Assembly: GCF_010093535.1 (NCBI RefSeq)
Contig: NW_022985174.1
Span: forward strand, 287,837-351,836
Length of the DNA stretch: 64,000 bases
Origin: Lindgomyces ingoldianus
Lineage: Eukaryota > Ascomycota > Dothideomycetes > Pleosporales > Lindgomycetaceae
Direction: 5' to 3'
Shown here piece by piece: positions 1 to 10,078 of the stretch (the stretch's first letter is position 1; each line of letters starts with the position of its first letter). Position numbers and translations under genes: made by a program. The notes under the pieces are model-generated. The model had not been told where the DNA came from. It searched no databases and saw only the letters and a program-made list of their open reading frames with translations.

Positions 1-1001
1 TGCGTATTAGGAGTCGTGAAGATGGAGCTAGATGGTGGGGAGATGTTGACTTTGAACCCTGGCGTAAGTGTTTACTTTTCTCTATGTAGAGCAGGTGTCC
101 ATCTGACTTGGTGATGTTGACGGATATAGGACCACGTCATTCAACGGGGCACACTCCATAAGTGGCACAACGGCTCGCAAACCGAGCCAGCCCGTTTTAT
201 AGCGGTAACACTTCCATGCGAGCCTTTTGAGATTCCAGGGACAGGGAGGATGCTTAAGGAGGAGCATTTAGAAGGGAGTGGGGCTCAAAAACATGATGGA
301 AGTAGGCTATAACGTGTTGTCACACAACATGGAACATCAATTGGGTGGAGTCAATCTATAAAACTTCTGGCTAGAATCTAGTAGAACGTCTAGTAGAATA
401 CGAATTCCTATCTTAAATTACCCCTGGAATGTTCCACGTTACGTGATAAGATGTAGTAGGTGACTTTTCAAGACGCCCCGAGATGACTTCTCTCAGTCAT
501 TTGAGCCGCTCCCTTCCTTGCGCTCATGTACCGTATGGGAATTCATGCCAAGCGCAGAGGAATAATTTTGACTAGGAGATAGCTGCTTCTGTAACTTCCT
601 GCATATTTTAGAGCACCAGATACATTTCCCTCTCTATTGCACGCTCTTTATAAAAGCCATATATCCCCATTGGATCTTGAGATCCGTCCAATTGAACGAG
701 TTGGCCAGTAACTCAGTGGTAGAGCGTCGGATTTTGACAACAGTGCAAGCTATTCCAAATTCTCCGGTTAGGTCCCGAACCAGTCTTTTCGTGTTTTCGG
801 GCTTTCTTTTCGCCTGTAATTTGTGTTCTAATAGCGTCCCGGTGGGTGGTGGTGATGGGTTAACGGAGCACTTGGCCCGAGCTCCGACATGCAAACTGAG
901 CAAACGTGCGCAAGCATCTCCGATAGATCTTTCGACTACCACCAAGGTCATTCTCTTTCTGCTTAAATTGCATTGTCACAATTCCTTCTTTCTGCTCAAC
1001 C
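1..1001. other. Left-edge non-coding stretch, 5' flank of COA1
   Basis: No ORF here resembles a known family. The stretch is moderately AT-rich and ends with the presumed promoter and leader of COA1. A tRNA-like D-arm plus anticodon arm lies at about 702-765, but it lacks a foldable T-arm and acceptor stem, so I do not call a tRNA. Confidence 0.5.
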
Positions 1002-1773
1002 ATGCCGCCTTCGCGACTTCATCATACCCTGCTACTTGCCCACCCACGACCCTCTCTCCTATGCCTGCGAAGAATATCTCCCCTTCGTCACGTCTCCACC
1101 GAACCATCCTCCGCCCAGCCAACCGCACTACCCTGGAAGACACCACACAGCATAACAGCATGGCCGCCAGAACCTCTTATCCCTCCTCCAAAAGAAGGCG
1201 AGCTTCTACTTGAACGAAAGCCGAATCGAGATCTACCACCGTACGCAGCACTCTCCCCTCCCCATACAACGCAAACTAACGAGGACATGACATAGTCTCC
1301 CACCCTTCATACCCACGCAAATAACCCGCACATTTCCGATCTTTGTGCTTGTAATGGGTATCTCCATCTTCGCCTTCTTTAATTACCAGAAACAGGAATC
1401 CTCCGTCGTCACCTCGACCCTCTACTCTCTCCGCACGAATCCGCTGGTCAGGCAAGAATTGGGAGATGAGATATATTTCGCTTCCAAGTACCCGTGGATC
1501 AAGGGCGAGATTAATCAGGTACATGGGAAGATTGATATTAGTTTTTGGGTGAAGGGGACGAAGAGCCAAGGCCAGGTTAGGCTGAGGTGTCGGAGGAGGG
1601 GGAGGAGTGGTTATGTGAGTTCACGATTGATTTGGGGGAGGGGAGAGTTGCTGACGCTCGTGTAGTTTGTGACACAGGAATGGAGTCTTACCATGGATGA
1701 TGGGAAGGTGTTTCAGTTATATGATCCCGAAGGGAATGCTGTTGATCCATTCAAAGATCCGCTCGGCGAATAG
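1002..1773 (+). CDS. coa1: Cytochrome c oxidase assembly factor 1 (Coa1), mitochondrial
   Basis: Coa1 is an inner-membrane factor that helps mature Cox1 during complex IV assembly. The model has three exons, 1002-1240, 1296-1614 and 1666-1773, giving 221 aa. Intron 1 has a GTACGC donor, a CTAAC branch at about 1276 and an ACATAG end; intron 2 has a GTGAGT donor. The N-terminus is Arg/Pro/Ser-rich, as expected of a mitochondrial presequence. One membrane helix follows at about residues 93-108 (FPIFVLVMGISIFAFF). After it come the family-typical stretches YQKQESSVVTSTLYSLR, LGDEIYFASKYPWIKGE, HGKIDISFWVKGTKSQG and, in exon 3, QEWSLTMDDGKVFQLYDP. The start is the first ATG giving a presequence in phase. 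The family call rests on recognising these blocks; the splice phases close exactly. Confidence 0.9.
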
Positions 1774-2362
1774 AAAGGCTGATGGAGAAGACGGAGACTA
1801 GGTTTGTGTTTTGGCAGCCGGGTAAGCGCTGTTCACAATTGCAAACGCAAAATGAAGTTCTTAGAGGAAGAAAAGACGCCATTGGGCATGCCGGAGCACG
1901 AGCTCGACTTGACAAGGCCAAACATAATAAACTATGTGCGTGGATGTATGACTATCTGTAAATATCCCTCCAAGATCACACAAATTAAAATATTCATCAT
2001 GAAGGTATTTATCCTGAATTCATTGAAGTGGTATCTGTTTCTGTGCTAATGTTGCAAAGAATTTTGTCCTCTTAATACAAAGGAAAATGATCGATCTGGG
2101 TCTCATCTAGCATTGCCAACGCCATTTCAACCGAAAAAGAATGAGACCGCATCCCTTTTTTCCGGATGCGCCGTGAGACAGAGACCTTAATGTGCCTGCC
2201 TAGCTGCCTGCCATGCCGCTAAAAATTGGCTTTTAGAAGTGGCGAGGTCTTATGTAGTAATAAAGTGAAGAAGTTAAACAATAAGGAAAGAGTGGTATCA
2301 TGATCGCATCGTGTGCTGTCTGTCTGTCATTCTCATCCCCTACTTCTCTCTGCTACTCCTGG

Positions 2363-3507
2363 CTAAATTGGAGTTCCATGAGGCTCTCCTCGTCGCACGC
2401 TAGGATGGTGTGCCAGGTTCGGCTTGACGAGGTGTGCGAATTGAGGGTTGATATTCAAGGGTGCAGAGATCTCCATCGGCATCCTTGGGACGTCGCTCTC
2501 CCTCTTCTTCTTAGACTGCTTCTTCGATTCCCCAGAGGTTGACCTGGAGTACGTAGAAGAGGATCTTGAGTGACCGAACATGCGGAGGGGTGAAGAGCTA
2601 TGATAGGATGGGAGGATAGATTGGCGCGCATTGCGGAGGGTGCGGACAGGGCTGAAGTTGAATTGAGAGAATCGGGATTCTTTACATGGTGATGCTGTGA
2701 GGTGTTGAGGAGTGCCTAGATTGATTGGCGGCGTGCCCATGCGGCATGGAGGTGTTCCTGTGCGGGAGCAGCTTGAGCCTGTGTGGTGGGTTGTGACGCT
2801 AAGGGCCTTCGGGTCGGATTCAACGTCGCCATTTTCGGAGAGCGTGATGGCGCCATGGGAGCGCACGCGACGGGCCGTGATGTGGCGCGATTTGTCGCAG
2901 AAGACGTAGCTCTGTAGAAATATTAACTAGGATACACAAAAATGAGGGTAAACAGGGTTACATACGGCGACAACATTGAAGAATCCAATGACAATGGCGA
3001 GTACGCCTGAAGCAAGAAGTAGTCGCCAAAATGGCATACCCAGCGACTTCTGGCTCGTTGCCTCCTTGTTCATGTTTCCGAGCAGGTTCAAGCCAAGCAC
3101 CATCATGGCAGTACCTAAGGCGACGAAACCGTGGCTGGGGCTAAGCAGGGGCCAATTTCGAGCAAAGTAGCCGCGGAACAGGGAGCATTCGGATGCGATG
3201 AGGAACACTGTTACATTGTTAGATCGACAAATGTTTCAACGAACGTTTCATCGCTTAAGGAGTCTTACTGCCTATGATGCCAGTAACGACATGGCTAGTG
3301 GCGTCGAAGAAGAAGAACTAGAAGCCGTTAGATATTGAGACAGAAGTATAGGAGAAGGATATGTACCTTTGATACAATGAATGTCTTGACCAGCATAACG
3401 ACGCTGCTGGCGACCACTGCCATCAAGGTGACGATGTTCATAGCCCGCATGACATTGAGGATTATGTAGCCTGGACCGGCCAGATGTTCAGCGGACAGAA
3501 GAGCCAT
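2363..3507 (-). CDS. Fungal multi-spanning membrane protein (DUF7598-like)
   Basis: Four exons on the minus strand, 3507-3367, 3317-3269, 3207-2966 and 2911-2363, give 326 aa with all phases closing. The N-terminal half holds several hydrophobic helices: residues about 18-44 (YIILNVMRAMNIVTLMAVVA...), one around VTGIIGMFLIASE, and two more around VALGTAMMVLGLNLLG and LLLASGVLAIVIGFFNVVA. The C-terminal ~180 residues are polar, Ser/Pro/Thr-rich, probably disordered and cytosolic, and include a Lys/Arg patch (KKQSKKKRE). The pattern (SLAGPGYI start, FARNWPLLSP loop, NKEATSQKSLG motif) matches a fungal family known only as DUF7598. The molecular function is unknown to me. The start is the first ATG of exon 1, and codon 64 (Met) is split by an intron. 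Confidence 0.75.
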
Positions 3508-4719
3508 CTCTGGGATATAGAGCTGTTTGTAGATATTAGGGCAGAAGTAGCGGGTGGTTGGGCTTTGAAGGGAGCTGGCCGGCAGTCGTAGAGAGAGGGC
3601 GCGTCGAGCGATTGGGTACCAGCGAGAAGTTGAAGAAGTACAGCAAAGAAACGGTGGGAAGAGTCGATGAGGAAGAGATCCCGCGCCGCGAGGCAGGAAA
3701 ATCTTCTTGCTCGACAATAATATCAATAGGTGAGGTGAATGAGAGAGCGACAATAGGAAACCGGAAGAGGTGGACAGAAGAAGGGGGATGGAGGAAATCT
3801 ATTACTGCAACCCGGCCCAGGGTTCGCTTTAATCAATTGCTATTGTTCCCGAACGTCACAATAGGGAGAATAAGGACGTCGCGCTGGCCATCTCAGACTG
3901 ATTCAAGATTGACTGGCCCAAATTTCACCACATTTGCAACCATCTGTACTACCGCAGAGAGTGAAACGCGGTTAAACCCCTCGATCAAGCCTAGCACATC
4001 GATAACGAGCTGAACGGCAGAGAGACCAGTGAATGGACCTGCTTTTTCGCCAGGCTTTCCTCGCAGACCAATATCGATGGCCTCCAAGGTTGGGCATGCA
4101 AAAAAGTGAGGCAGGTTTGGACGGCGTGAAGGTCACACGAAACGATTGGGTGAGAGTGGCCTCGACGCGGTCGCTCCCGCGAGCGCGCCGTGTTTCAGAA
4201 TCCTAAAACAGACGATGAGCGACGGATGCCCGGGCGGCAAGAATCGTCGACCCTTCAATCGTTGACAGTCGTTTTTTTTCCTCCATGGGACTTGCGACGA
4301 CAGGCTTGCAGTTGGGCTCAGTGTCGTAGCACGGGGTGCGTGGGGATGGTGCAGGAGAGTCGAGAAGGCTACACCAGAGCGCCTGCCCGAGAATGGACGT
4401 TAGTCAGCCTCTCCACCTTATTTCCACCTCTTCACGAACCGCGCTCCTCCAATCTATCCATTCAACTCTAGCTCGGGGGGTGTCCAATTGACCTTATTTT
4501 TCTAGCAAAACTTTGTTGAGATTGTAGCCGAGCTCTTCTCAGATGACGCATCGCCCGATCCTTCCTCCATTGCGACCTCAGGCGCTTCATGTCGCCTGTG
4601 TGACTTTTGTGTTGCGCATGCTGTACATTGGACATGCTCAGGATGTCAAATTCAGGACAGAAGCCTGCATCTTCAGCAACGAGTTAGAAGATTCAATTTA
4701 CCCCAGTCCATTGTTCCGT

Positions 4720-4737
4720 AGCATGCTCGAGCATGCT
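4720..4737. repeat. 18-bp perfect palindrome
   Basis: AGCATGCTCGAGCATGCT reads identically on both strands. It lies in the non-coding interval upstream of the SERF-type gene. A dimeric DNA-binding protein could use such a site, but nothing else in the sequence shows that. Confidence 0.8.
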
Positions 4738-5022
4738 GAAGGAATTACGCTAGAGCTTGAGACCGCCATTGTGGAGACGACAGCCTTATGATACCATTCA
4801 GCGAGGCCTCGGAATGGTCCACGTCAACGTACCTAATGCCAAGCGTACCCCAGAATGGAAAGCCGAATGTGATCACATTGCAGCCCGTATCTGATATCAA
4901 GATTCGGATCCGGATGTCGTTGACAGAGCATCCGGACACGTAGACCGACGCTTTTGCATCGTACTTTCTTTTCGCTTTATTGAAATGGGAGTACTCTTTT
5001 AAAAGAAATTTCATGCATACAT

Positions 5023-5090
5023 TGAAGAAGAGAAAAGAGAAAAGAGAAAAGAGAGAAGAGAAAAGATAAAGAAAAAAGGTAAAAGGAGGA
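5023..5090 (+). repeat. Polypurine (GAAAAGA-rich) tract
   Basis: About 68 nt of almost uninterrupted purines, with imperfect repetition of AGAGAAAAG. It is low complexity. Similar tracts are common in fungal promoters and UTRs, and no gene start adjoins this one. Confidence 0.7.
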
Positions 5091-6256
5091 TGAAGTAATG
5101 ACATTCATCCGCGTTCAACTGTTTTTGGCCCAGTTCGACCATTGCTTCTTTGCAGAATTATTGTTGTTCTCATTCAGACTTGTCCTACGTTTCCCTATTG
5201 AATTCTCTCTATATATTCGTGTTGGCTGTCTGTTTTTCAGTTCCGGATGTTATCAATCCGACATCCGATCATGCTGCATGCTTGCACTTAGTGGGGAGGT
5301 CGACTGGATGTGCAGATTAATATGCAAGAAGATATTCTGTAGACTATTTCTTCATCCTAGCAACATGCTAGAACTTTTACTTGGCTCACTCATGGTCCGA
5401 AGTATGCGTCGACTTATAGTAGATTGTGCTCCATTAAAGAGACTCTAGCTCTCCGACAATTATCAACATCCTAGGAATTGGTTTAGAAATTTTCGTTTCT
5501 GATACACTTCGCCAGCATGTTATAAGGAGTATGAAGGAGACCTTCACATGCTGCCATTGAAGTAAACGAACCTTCTCTTACGTAACCTGTCTAGCCTCAT
5601 CCGCCTATCATGGAGGACAATTCGAACGATCTCAAACTACCGAGGAGCGGAAGATCGTGCAGTTTTCCTGTCTCTTGACCCATTTCATGAATTGAGCAAG
5701 GCATGGACAGATAGGGGTGGTCAAGGTCCAAGGAAAGATACAACCCCACAGTTACGTCTAGACATTGGTAGTCGACGAATGCGTGCCTGGTGAGAAGTGT
5801 AAGTCTAGATAGTACCTAAATAGATGCAAGCGAAAACTATAATAAGAGGGCTTGACTCAACTTTGTAGGATGACCCCGGGACTCGCAACCTTCCAAGGTT
5901 GAAGCAGAAACCGTGTGTCACGTGATGTAGCTAGGACAATCTTCCGAGGTTAGAATAACCTAAGAAGCCTTCACTACATACAAGGATAAATGAAGAGTGA
6001 AATTCACAACCCAACACGGCAATGCAAGATCTCTCGTGATGTTGACAAAAGAAACTCCTCACATGGCACAGCTGCTGTGCGGTGGCCAACGCCGCTTCTA
6101 GCACCAGCGGCACGCCTATTTTTATCGACTGCTGACCTCCCAACCTTAACTTCTTCTTCAACATCACGATACCGCCAACGCTTACGAGAAATCGAACCCC
6201 ACAAAGCGAAATCCATCACCGCCTCTTGTCGAAGGGGCATCCTCTATACGAGAAAC

Positions 6257-6731
6257 ATGGCGCGTGGTAATCAGCGTGACAAAGCTCGTGAAAAGAATCT
6301 GAAGGATCAAGCCGGCAAGGTATGCACTATCATCCACACCACATCTTCCAGTGCTGTTTCCTTATTCCAAAGCGCCAAAGTATTCTGTAGACATTAGTAC
6401 TAACTTCGTCGGCCACAGAAAGCCAAGAATACAGTACGTCTTCATCCAGCCGGCATCTGACACCCGGATGCGGCACGTTGCGCTTTATCTAACCGAGTGT
6501 GTGACAGCAATCTGGCACAGAATTTGCCCGAACGAAGGAGGACCAGGCTGCGATTATGCGGGCCAAACAGGCCGCTGGTACGTCCACCCCAGGATGCGCG
6601 TCGATCCGCTACCCAGTTCCGGCGGCGCATGAATATCAAAGCAACATCCGGATATGCTGACACGTGTGCGCTCTGAAGCCGATGCGAAGAAGCAGGGCGA
6701 GGGCTCTGCGGCCGGCGGAAAGAAGAAGTAG
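6257..6731 (+). CDS. SERF/4F5 family small basic protein
   Basis: The product is a 66-aa highly charged protein of the 4F5/SERF (small EDRK-rich factor) family, whose animal and nematode members modify amyloid aggregation. Exons are 6257-6319, 6419-6433, 6508-6577 and 6679-6731. Exon 2 is a 15-nt micro-exon encoding KAKNT. All introns have GTATGC or GTACGT donors and AG acceptors, and the first two have clear CTAAC branch sites. The N-terminus MARGNQRDKAREKNLKDQAG and the internal SGTEFARTKEDQAAIMRAKQ are the family signature; the tail is Gly/Lys-rich and ends KKK. It would be missed by ORF length filters because no single exon exceeds 70 nt. The last acceptor (CTGAAG at 6678) is chosen by phase and is the least certain junction. 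Confidence 0.85.
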
Positions 6732-7272
6732 AAGCGGTATTTGAGTTCTTCCGACATGCTTCGATGCATCCCCAGTGCAATGTCGAGCGACTTGCGGATT
6801 GGGAGTTTTCTGGACGTAGAAAGGGGTTTTTTTGGGTTCTGGGTGCATATTTCCTGCGATTCCGCGCTATCAATAATCATGACTTGGCCGGGTGTGATAT
6901 TTACGCTGTCTAGTGCGGTCAAACTCTTCATCCACTGGTAATAGCACTAACAGCGCGCACTCTCTCAGAAACACTGAACACAGGATAGTCATCAGAATTG
7001 AATAAGTTGATCTCACGGAGAGCTTCATTCAAGATTCTATCTTAGTTTTACAACAACACCACATACGCCCAATCGTAAATGTGGATTACGGTATAATGCG
7101 AACGCCAGTAAGCTAGCAAAAAAGGTATCAGGGTTCTGGTATGCCACCCCGGAGGCATCAAAACGAAACCCGTCGTTAGAACTGAATCATCTTCTTGAAT
7201 GGAAGCTATTATTATCTTCCGAGAACCAGTGCCCCAAACCCTCATCTATTTCACCTCCTCGAATATTCCAGC
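6732..7272. other. Intergenic, SERF to cupredoxin 3' ends
   Basis: This is the convergent 3' flank of the SERF-type gene and the secreted cupredoxin. I see no further gene, repeat or RNA. Confidence 0.5.
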
Positions 7273-8126
7273 TTATTGAATCATTCCGGCAAAACCCCCG
7301 AAGTTGTTCTGCGCGGCCGCAGCCGGGAATGAGTTGACTCCGCACAAGCACTGGCATGAGCACGCTTGCCCATCGCCAGTCAGACCTTGTCCTGCGGCGA
7401 CAGATGCTGTTGCGGCGGCCGCAGAGCCAGTAGCGGCAGCTTGGCCTCCTCCGGCGACAACGGTGACGGTACTGGCACCGCCAGCGGCGGCGGTTGCTCC
7501 GACTTGTGCAATGGCGGCCGTGGTAAGTTGGGCGGTTCCGTTCTGGTTAATGGCGAGCTGCTTGAAGGCGGCCATGGTCTTATCGCCGCTTGTGGCCGCG
7601 TTGATAGAAAAGACCATACCTTTCCCGCAATGGATGCCATTCTGCTGTCTGCAGTAGAACCCTGTTCGGATTGTCAGATTCCATACCTCTTCCACGTCGA
7701 CTGGGTCACCTACAGATTGGGTCTGTTGTGGAGACGGTCATGTTCCACTCAACACCAGCTTTTCCTTCAGGGTTGGGCATGAAGCCAGAGTCCATGCCCC
7801 CATCCATCTTTTTGCAAGGGTCGGCGAAGGTAGATTGAGTCGCGGTATGGTTCTTTTGCATGAAGACGAACTTGACCATGTCGCCTTGATTTGCGGTAAT
7901 CGCCTCCGGTGAGTATCCTAATACTGGTGCCATTCCGGTCGCGACGGGCTTCATTCCTCCGACGATGACCTACAGTATTGTCAGACGATGTTCAAGGCAA
8001 TTTGTAGAGTAAGATGCTTACGGTATGTGTCATTGGTCCTGATGACGGCGCGGGCGCCAGGCTCATGACAGACATCTGAGCAGCAGCAAGGCTCGCTGCC
8101 AGGGGTAGTGTCGCGAAGTACTTCAT
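7273..8126 (-). CDS. Secreted cupredoxin-domain protein
   Basis: Exons 8126-8022, 7969-7714 and 7661-7273 encode 249 aa. Residues 1-16 (MKYFATLPLAASLAAA) are a signal peptide. A single cupredoxin domain follows, from HTVIVGG at about residue 34 to GKGMVFSIN. Candidate type-1 copper ligands are the His in KNHTATQ, then Cys, His and Met in WFYCRQQNGIHCGKGM. The Trp of that block is split across the second intron, which confirms the junction. The C-terminal third is Ala/Gly/Thr-rich and ends NNFGGFAGMIQ. I see no convincing GPI signal, so the protein is probably secreted or wall-trapped. This matches the fungal extracellular (Ser-rich) cupredoxin group, usually without a defined substrate. Expression or redox role is not visible. 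Confidence 0.85.
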
Positions 8127-8978
8127 TATGACTAGATGTTGTGTTGTCGTAAAACCTTTGAAAGAATGTAATTGCCTGCACTGCGGGCGAAAGAAACTGT
8201 CCTGAAGGAAAGGCAAAGATCGAAAGGCTCACGACGAGGGCCGGCTCGGTAATAGTAAGTATGTGAAGCGAACAACCAGAAGAAAAAGAGAATGTAATGG
8301 TTTAGCACGGGACCGAGACAGATATGAGAGAGGAAATCGAGGAGAAAGTAGCCATCAAGGGAGCCTGTGGTGCTTAAATTCACGCATGAAATTGGGATTC
8401 CGAGAAGATGCAGCTCCGACGGGGTCATGGCGAAACATTATGCCCCCTCGGCTTGGCAACTATCCGTAAAAACAGGAAGCTATCTGCAAGGGTCCAATTG
8501 ATTTTGCTGAGCCAGGCGGCGATAGCGGTCGTGAAGGGGGGGTTTGAAGGGGGAAGTGTGAGAGGTGGGTGCCAGGACGTCGCAACAGTGTCGCAGATCT
8601 GTCTCGCTTCACGCCGCACGGTCCCAAAACGGGTTACCAAGCTTCACCAAGCCTTAAATACGGGGACAATTTTCAGGGGTATGCCTGCAGGGACAACGTG
8701 GGAAAGATCACACTGCATTGAAAGATGAAAACCTCATTTCGCGGCTCGATGATACCGAACTGGCTTGATGCGTAGTGCGCCACACAGGCCGGGCTGTTGC
8801 CGTGTTAGTGCTAACCAAGATACCAGTTGAGGCCGCCTCCTCACTATTGATTGGCCTGTTCCATGGCTATCGGCTTCGCATTTCTTGATACCTTCGTTCA
8901 AGACTACTGACGGGCATCGCAATCCATTTCCTCGACTGCGGTGGCCGAGAAAAACCCAACCCGAATCCTACTTTTGCC
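8127..8978. other. Intergenic, cupredoxin promoter side
   Basis: This holds the presumed promoter of the cupredoxin gene (minus strand) and the 3' flank of the SMN gene. No family-like ORF or repeat is seen. Confidence 0.5.
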
Positions 8979-9746
8979 TCACCTAGGTGCCTCAGGAGTC
9001 CCCTGTTGCTGCCCGACGTACAATCCGGTGTAGTAGCCAGCATAGTACCAGGACATCATTAAGTTCTTGAGATTCTCGTCTTGCACTGTGATAAATCAGA
9101 TTGTTTCTTGGGGGAAAATATTGTTCTAGGCGTCCGGAACGGAGGAGGGACAAGCCGGATACATACCGGTCCCGAGAATAGCCTGTGGCATGGCAGGATT
9201 TGTAGCCACATCATGCACTGGCGCTGAGGATTCTGCCGTTCTTGACTCTTCTCGGTTTCCGGAAGACTTTGGTTCCTACCACCGTGAGCGGAAGCTGGAA
9301 ACAAGTGCCGAGGCGGATACCAAATACCTCTGCCTGAATTGCATCCTGACCAAGACACCCATCATCATTAGTGTCTTCAGTAGGTCTGCCGGCAGGTTCG
9401 TGATCCGCCTTGGTGTTTGCATCGGCATTGTTTGATCTGGTTTCTTCTTCTCCCATCAGATCTTCGTAGTCCCTCCAAAAGTCAGCCCACATAACAAAGG
9501 ATCTGAGAAAAAACTTTACTGCCTCAATTCTGCCAGCTCGTCTTTGCTAAGAACGTCCTCTAGACGTTTGCCTTGTGCTTGGATGCTATGATATTTCTAC
9601 ACGAGAGTCAGCTACCAGGGACGAAGCGCATGGCACTGAGCTTATTTCAGGCGAACCTGGTACTCAGCCACCACCTCATTCCAGTCGTCAACCAAACTGG
9701 TATCATCCCATGCATTTCGGTCGTCGATGCTGATACCAGGCGCCAT
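8979..9746 (-). CDS. smn1: Survival motor neuron (SMN) homologue, Tudor-less
   Basis: SMN is the core of the complex that loads Sm rings onto spliceosomal snRNAs. Five exons, 9746-9657, 9596-9520, 9472-9328, 9275-9167 and 9085-8979, encode 175 aa, and every phase closes. The N-terminal WDDTSLVDDWNEVVAEYQ and KYHSIQAQGKR match the Gemin2-binding helix. The middle is acidic and Ser/Glu-rich. The last exon carries the YG-box oligomerisation helix, NLMMSWYYAGYYTGLYVGQQ. No Tudor domain lies between the two ends, as in several fungal SMNs. Introns 1 and 3 have weak donors (GTTCGC, GTATTT) and introns are only 47-60 nt, so gene finders may miss the exons. The ATG at 9746 is preferred; the frame stays open upstream without another ATG. 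Confidence 0.87.
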
Positions 9747-10078
9747 TGCGTTTTCGCGGTATGCTCTGATGATGAACCCTAGAAGCGTAGAGGGCCGAGT
9801 CCGACTGTTCCTGATTGTTCTTCCGCGCCTCAAAGCAACAAAACATGCAGTGGTTTAAATGTATCAAACAAACAGAAGAAGCTCGTGATGATCCAAATCG
9901 ATCTCGATCCCGTGGGTTGCGTTCACCTTCGGCAGATTCTCGGAGGTGCCAGCACGTTCCCTTGCCCTGTTAGCGCAGAGTATGTTCGTTGGCCCGAGCG
10001 CCTCCGCCTCGAACTTTTTCCTCCGCACAAATAAGCTGGGAAGCTCTCCAAGTAACTGCGCCAGCACATCCAGTTTCA
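9747..10078. promoter_or_regulatory. Shared divergent promoter interval, SMN and Nop15-like gene
   Basis: These 332 bp separate the SMN start (minus) from the RRM nucleolar gene start (plus), so both promoters must lie here or overlap it. No obvious TATA box is visible. The tie between an snRNP-assembly and a ribosome-assembly gene is positional only. Confidence 0.5.

Larger units (their letters stand above)
3508..6256. other. Intergenic, about 2.7 kb
   Basis: No ORF here matches a family I recognise. Two local structures stand out. One is an 18-bp perfect palindrome at 4720-4737. The other is a nearly pure purine tract of about 68 nt at 5023-5090, made mostly of GAAAAGA units. A 64-codon minus-strand frame at 3893-4087 has an amphipathic, helix-like composition but lacks an ATG context or splice partners, so I do not call it a gene. 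Confidence 0.4.

Noticed and set aside
702..785. tRNA-Gln-like sequence: D-arm, then anticodon arm TCGGA/TCCGG with a TTG anticodon and a possible intron
   Set aside because: The T-arm (GGTCCCGAACC region) does not pair and no 3' strand complements the acceptor. At best a tRNA relic or chance; a covariance-model scan would decide.
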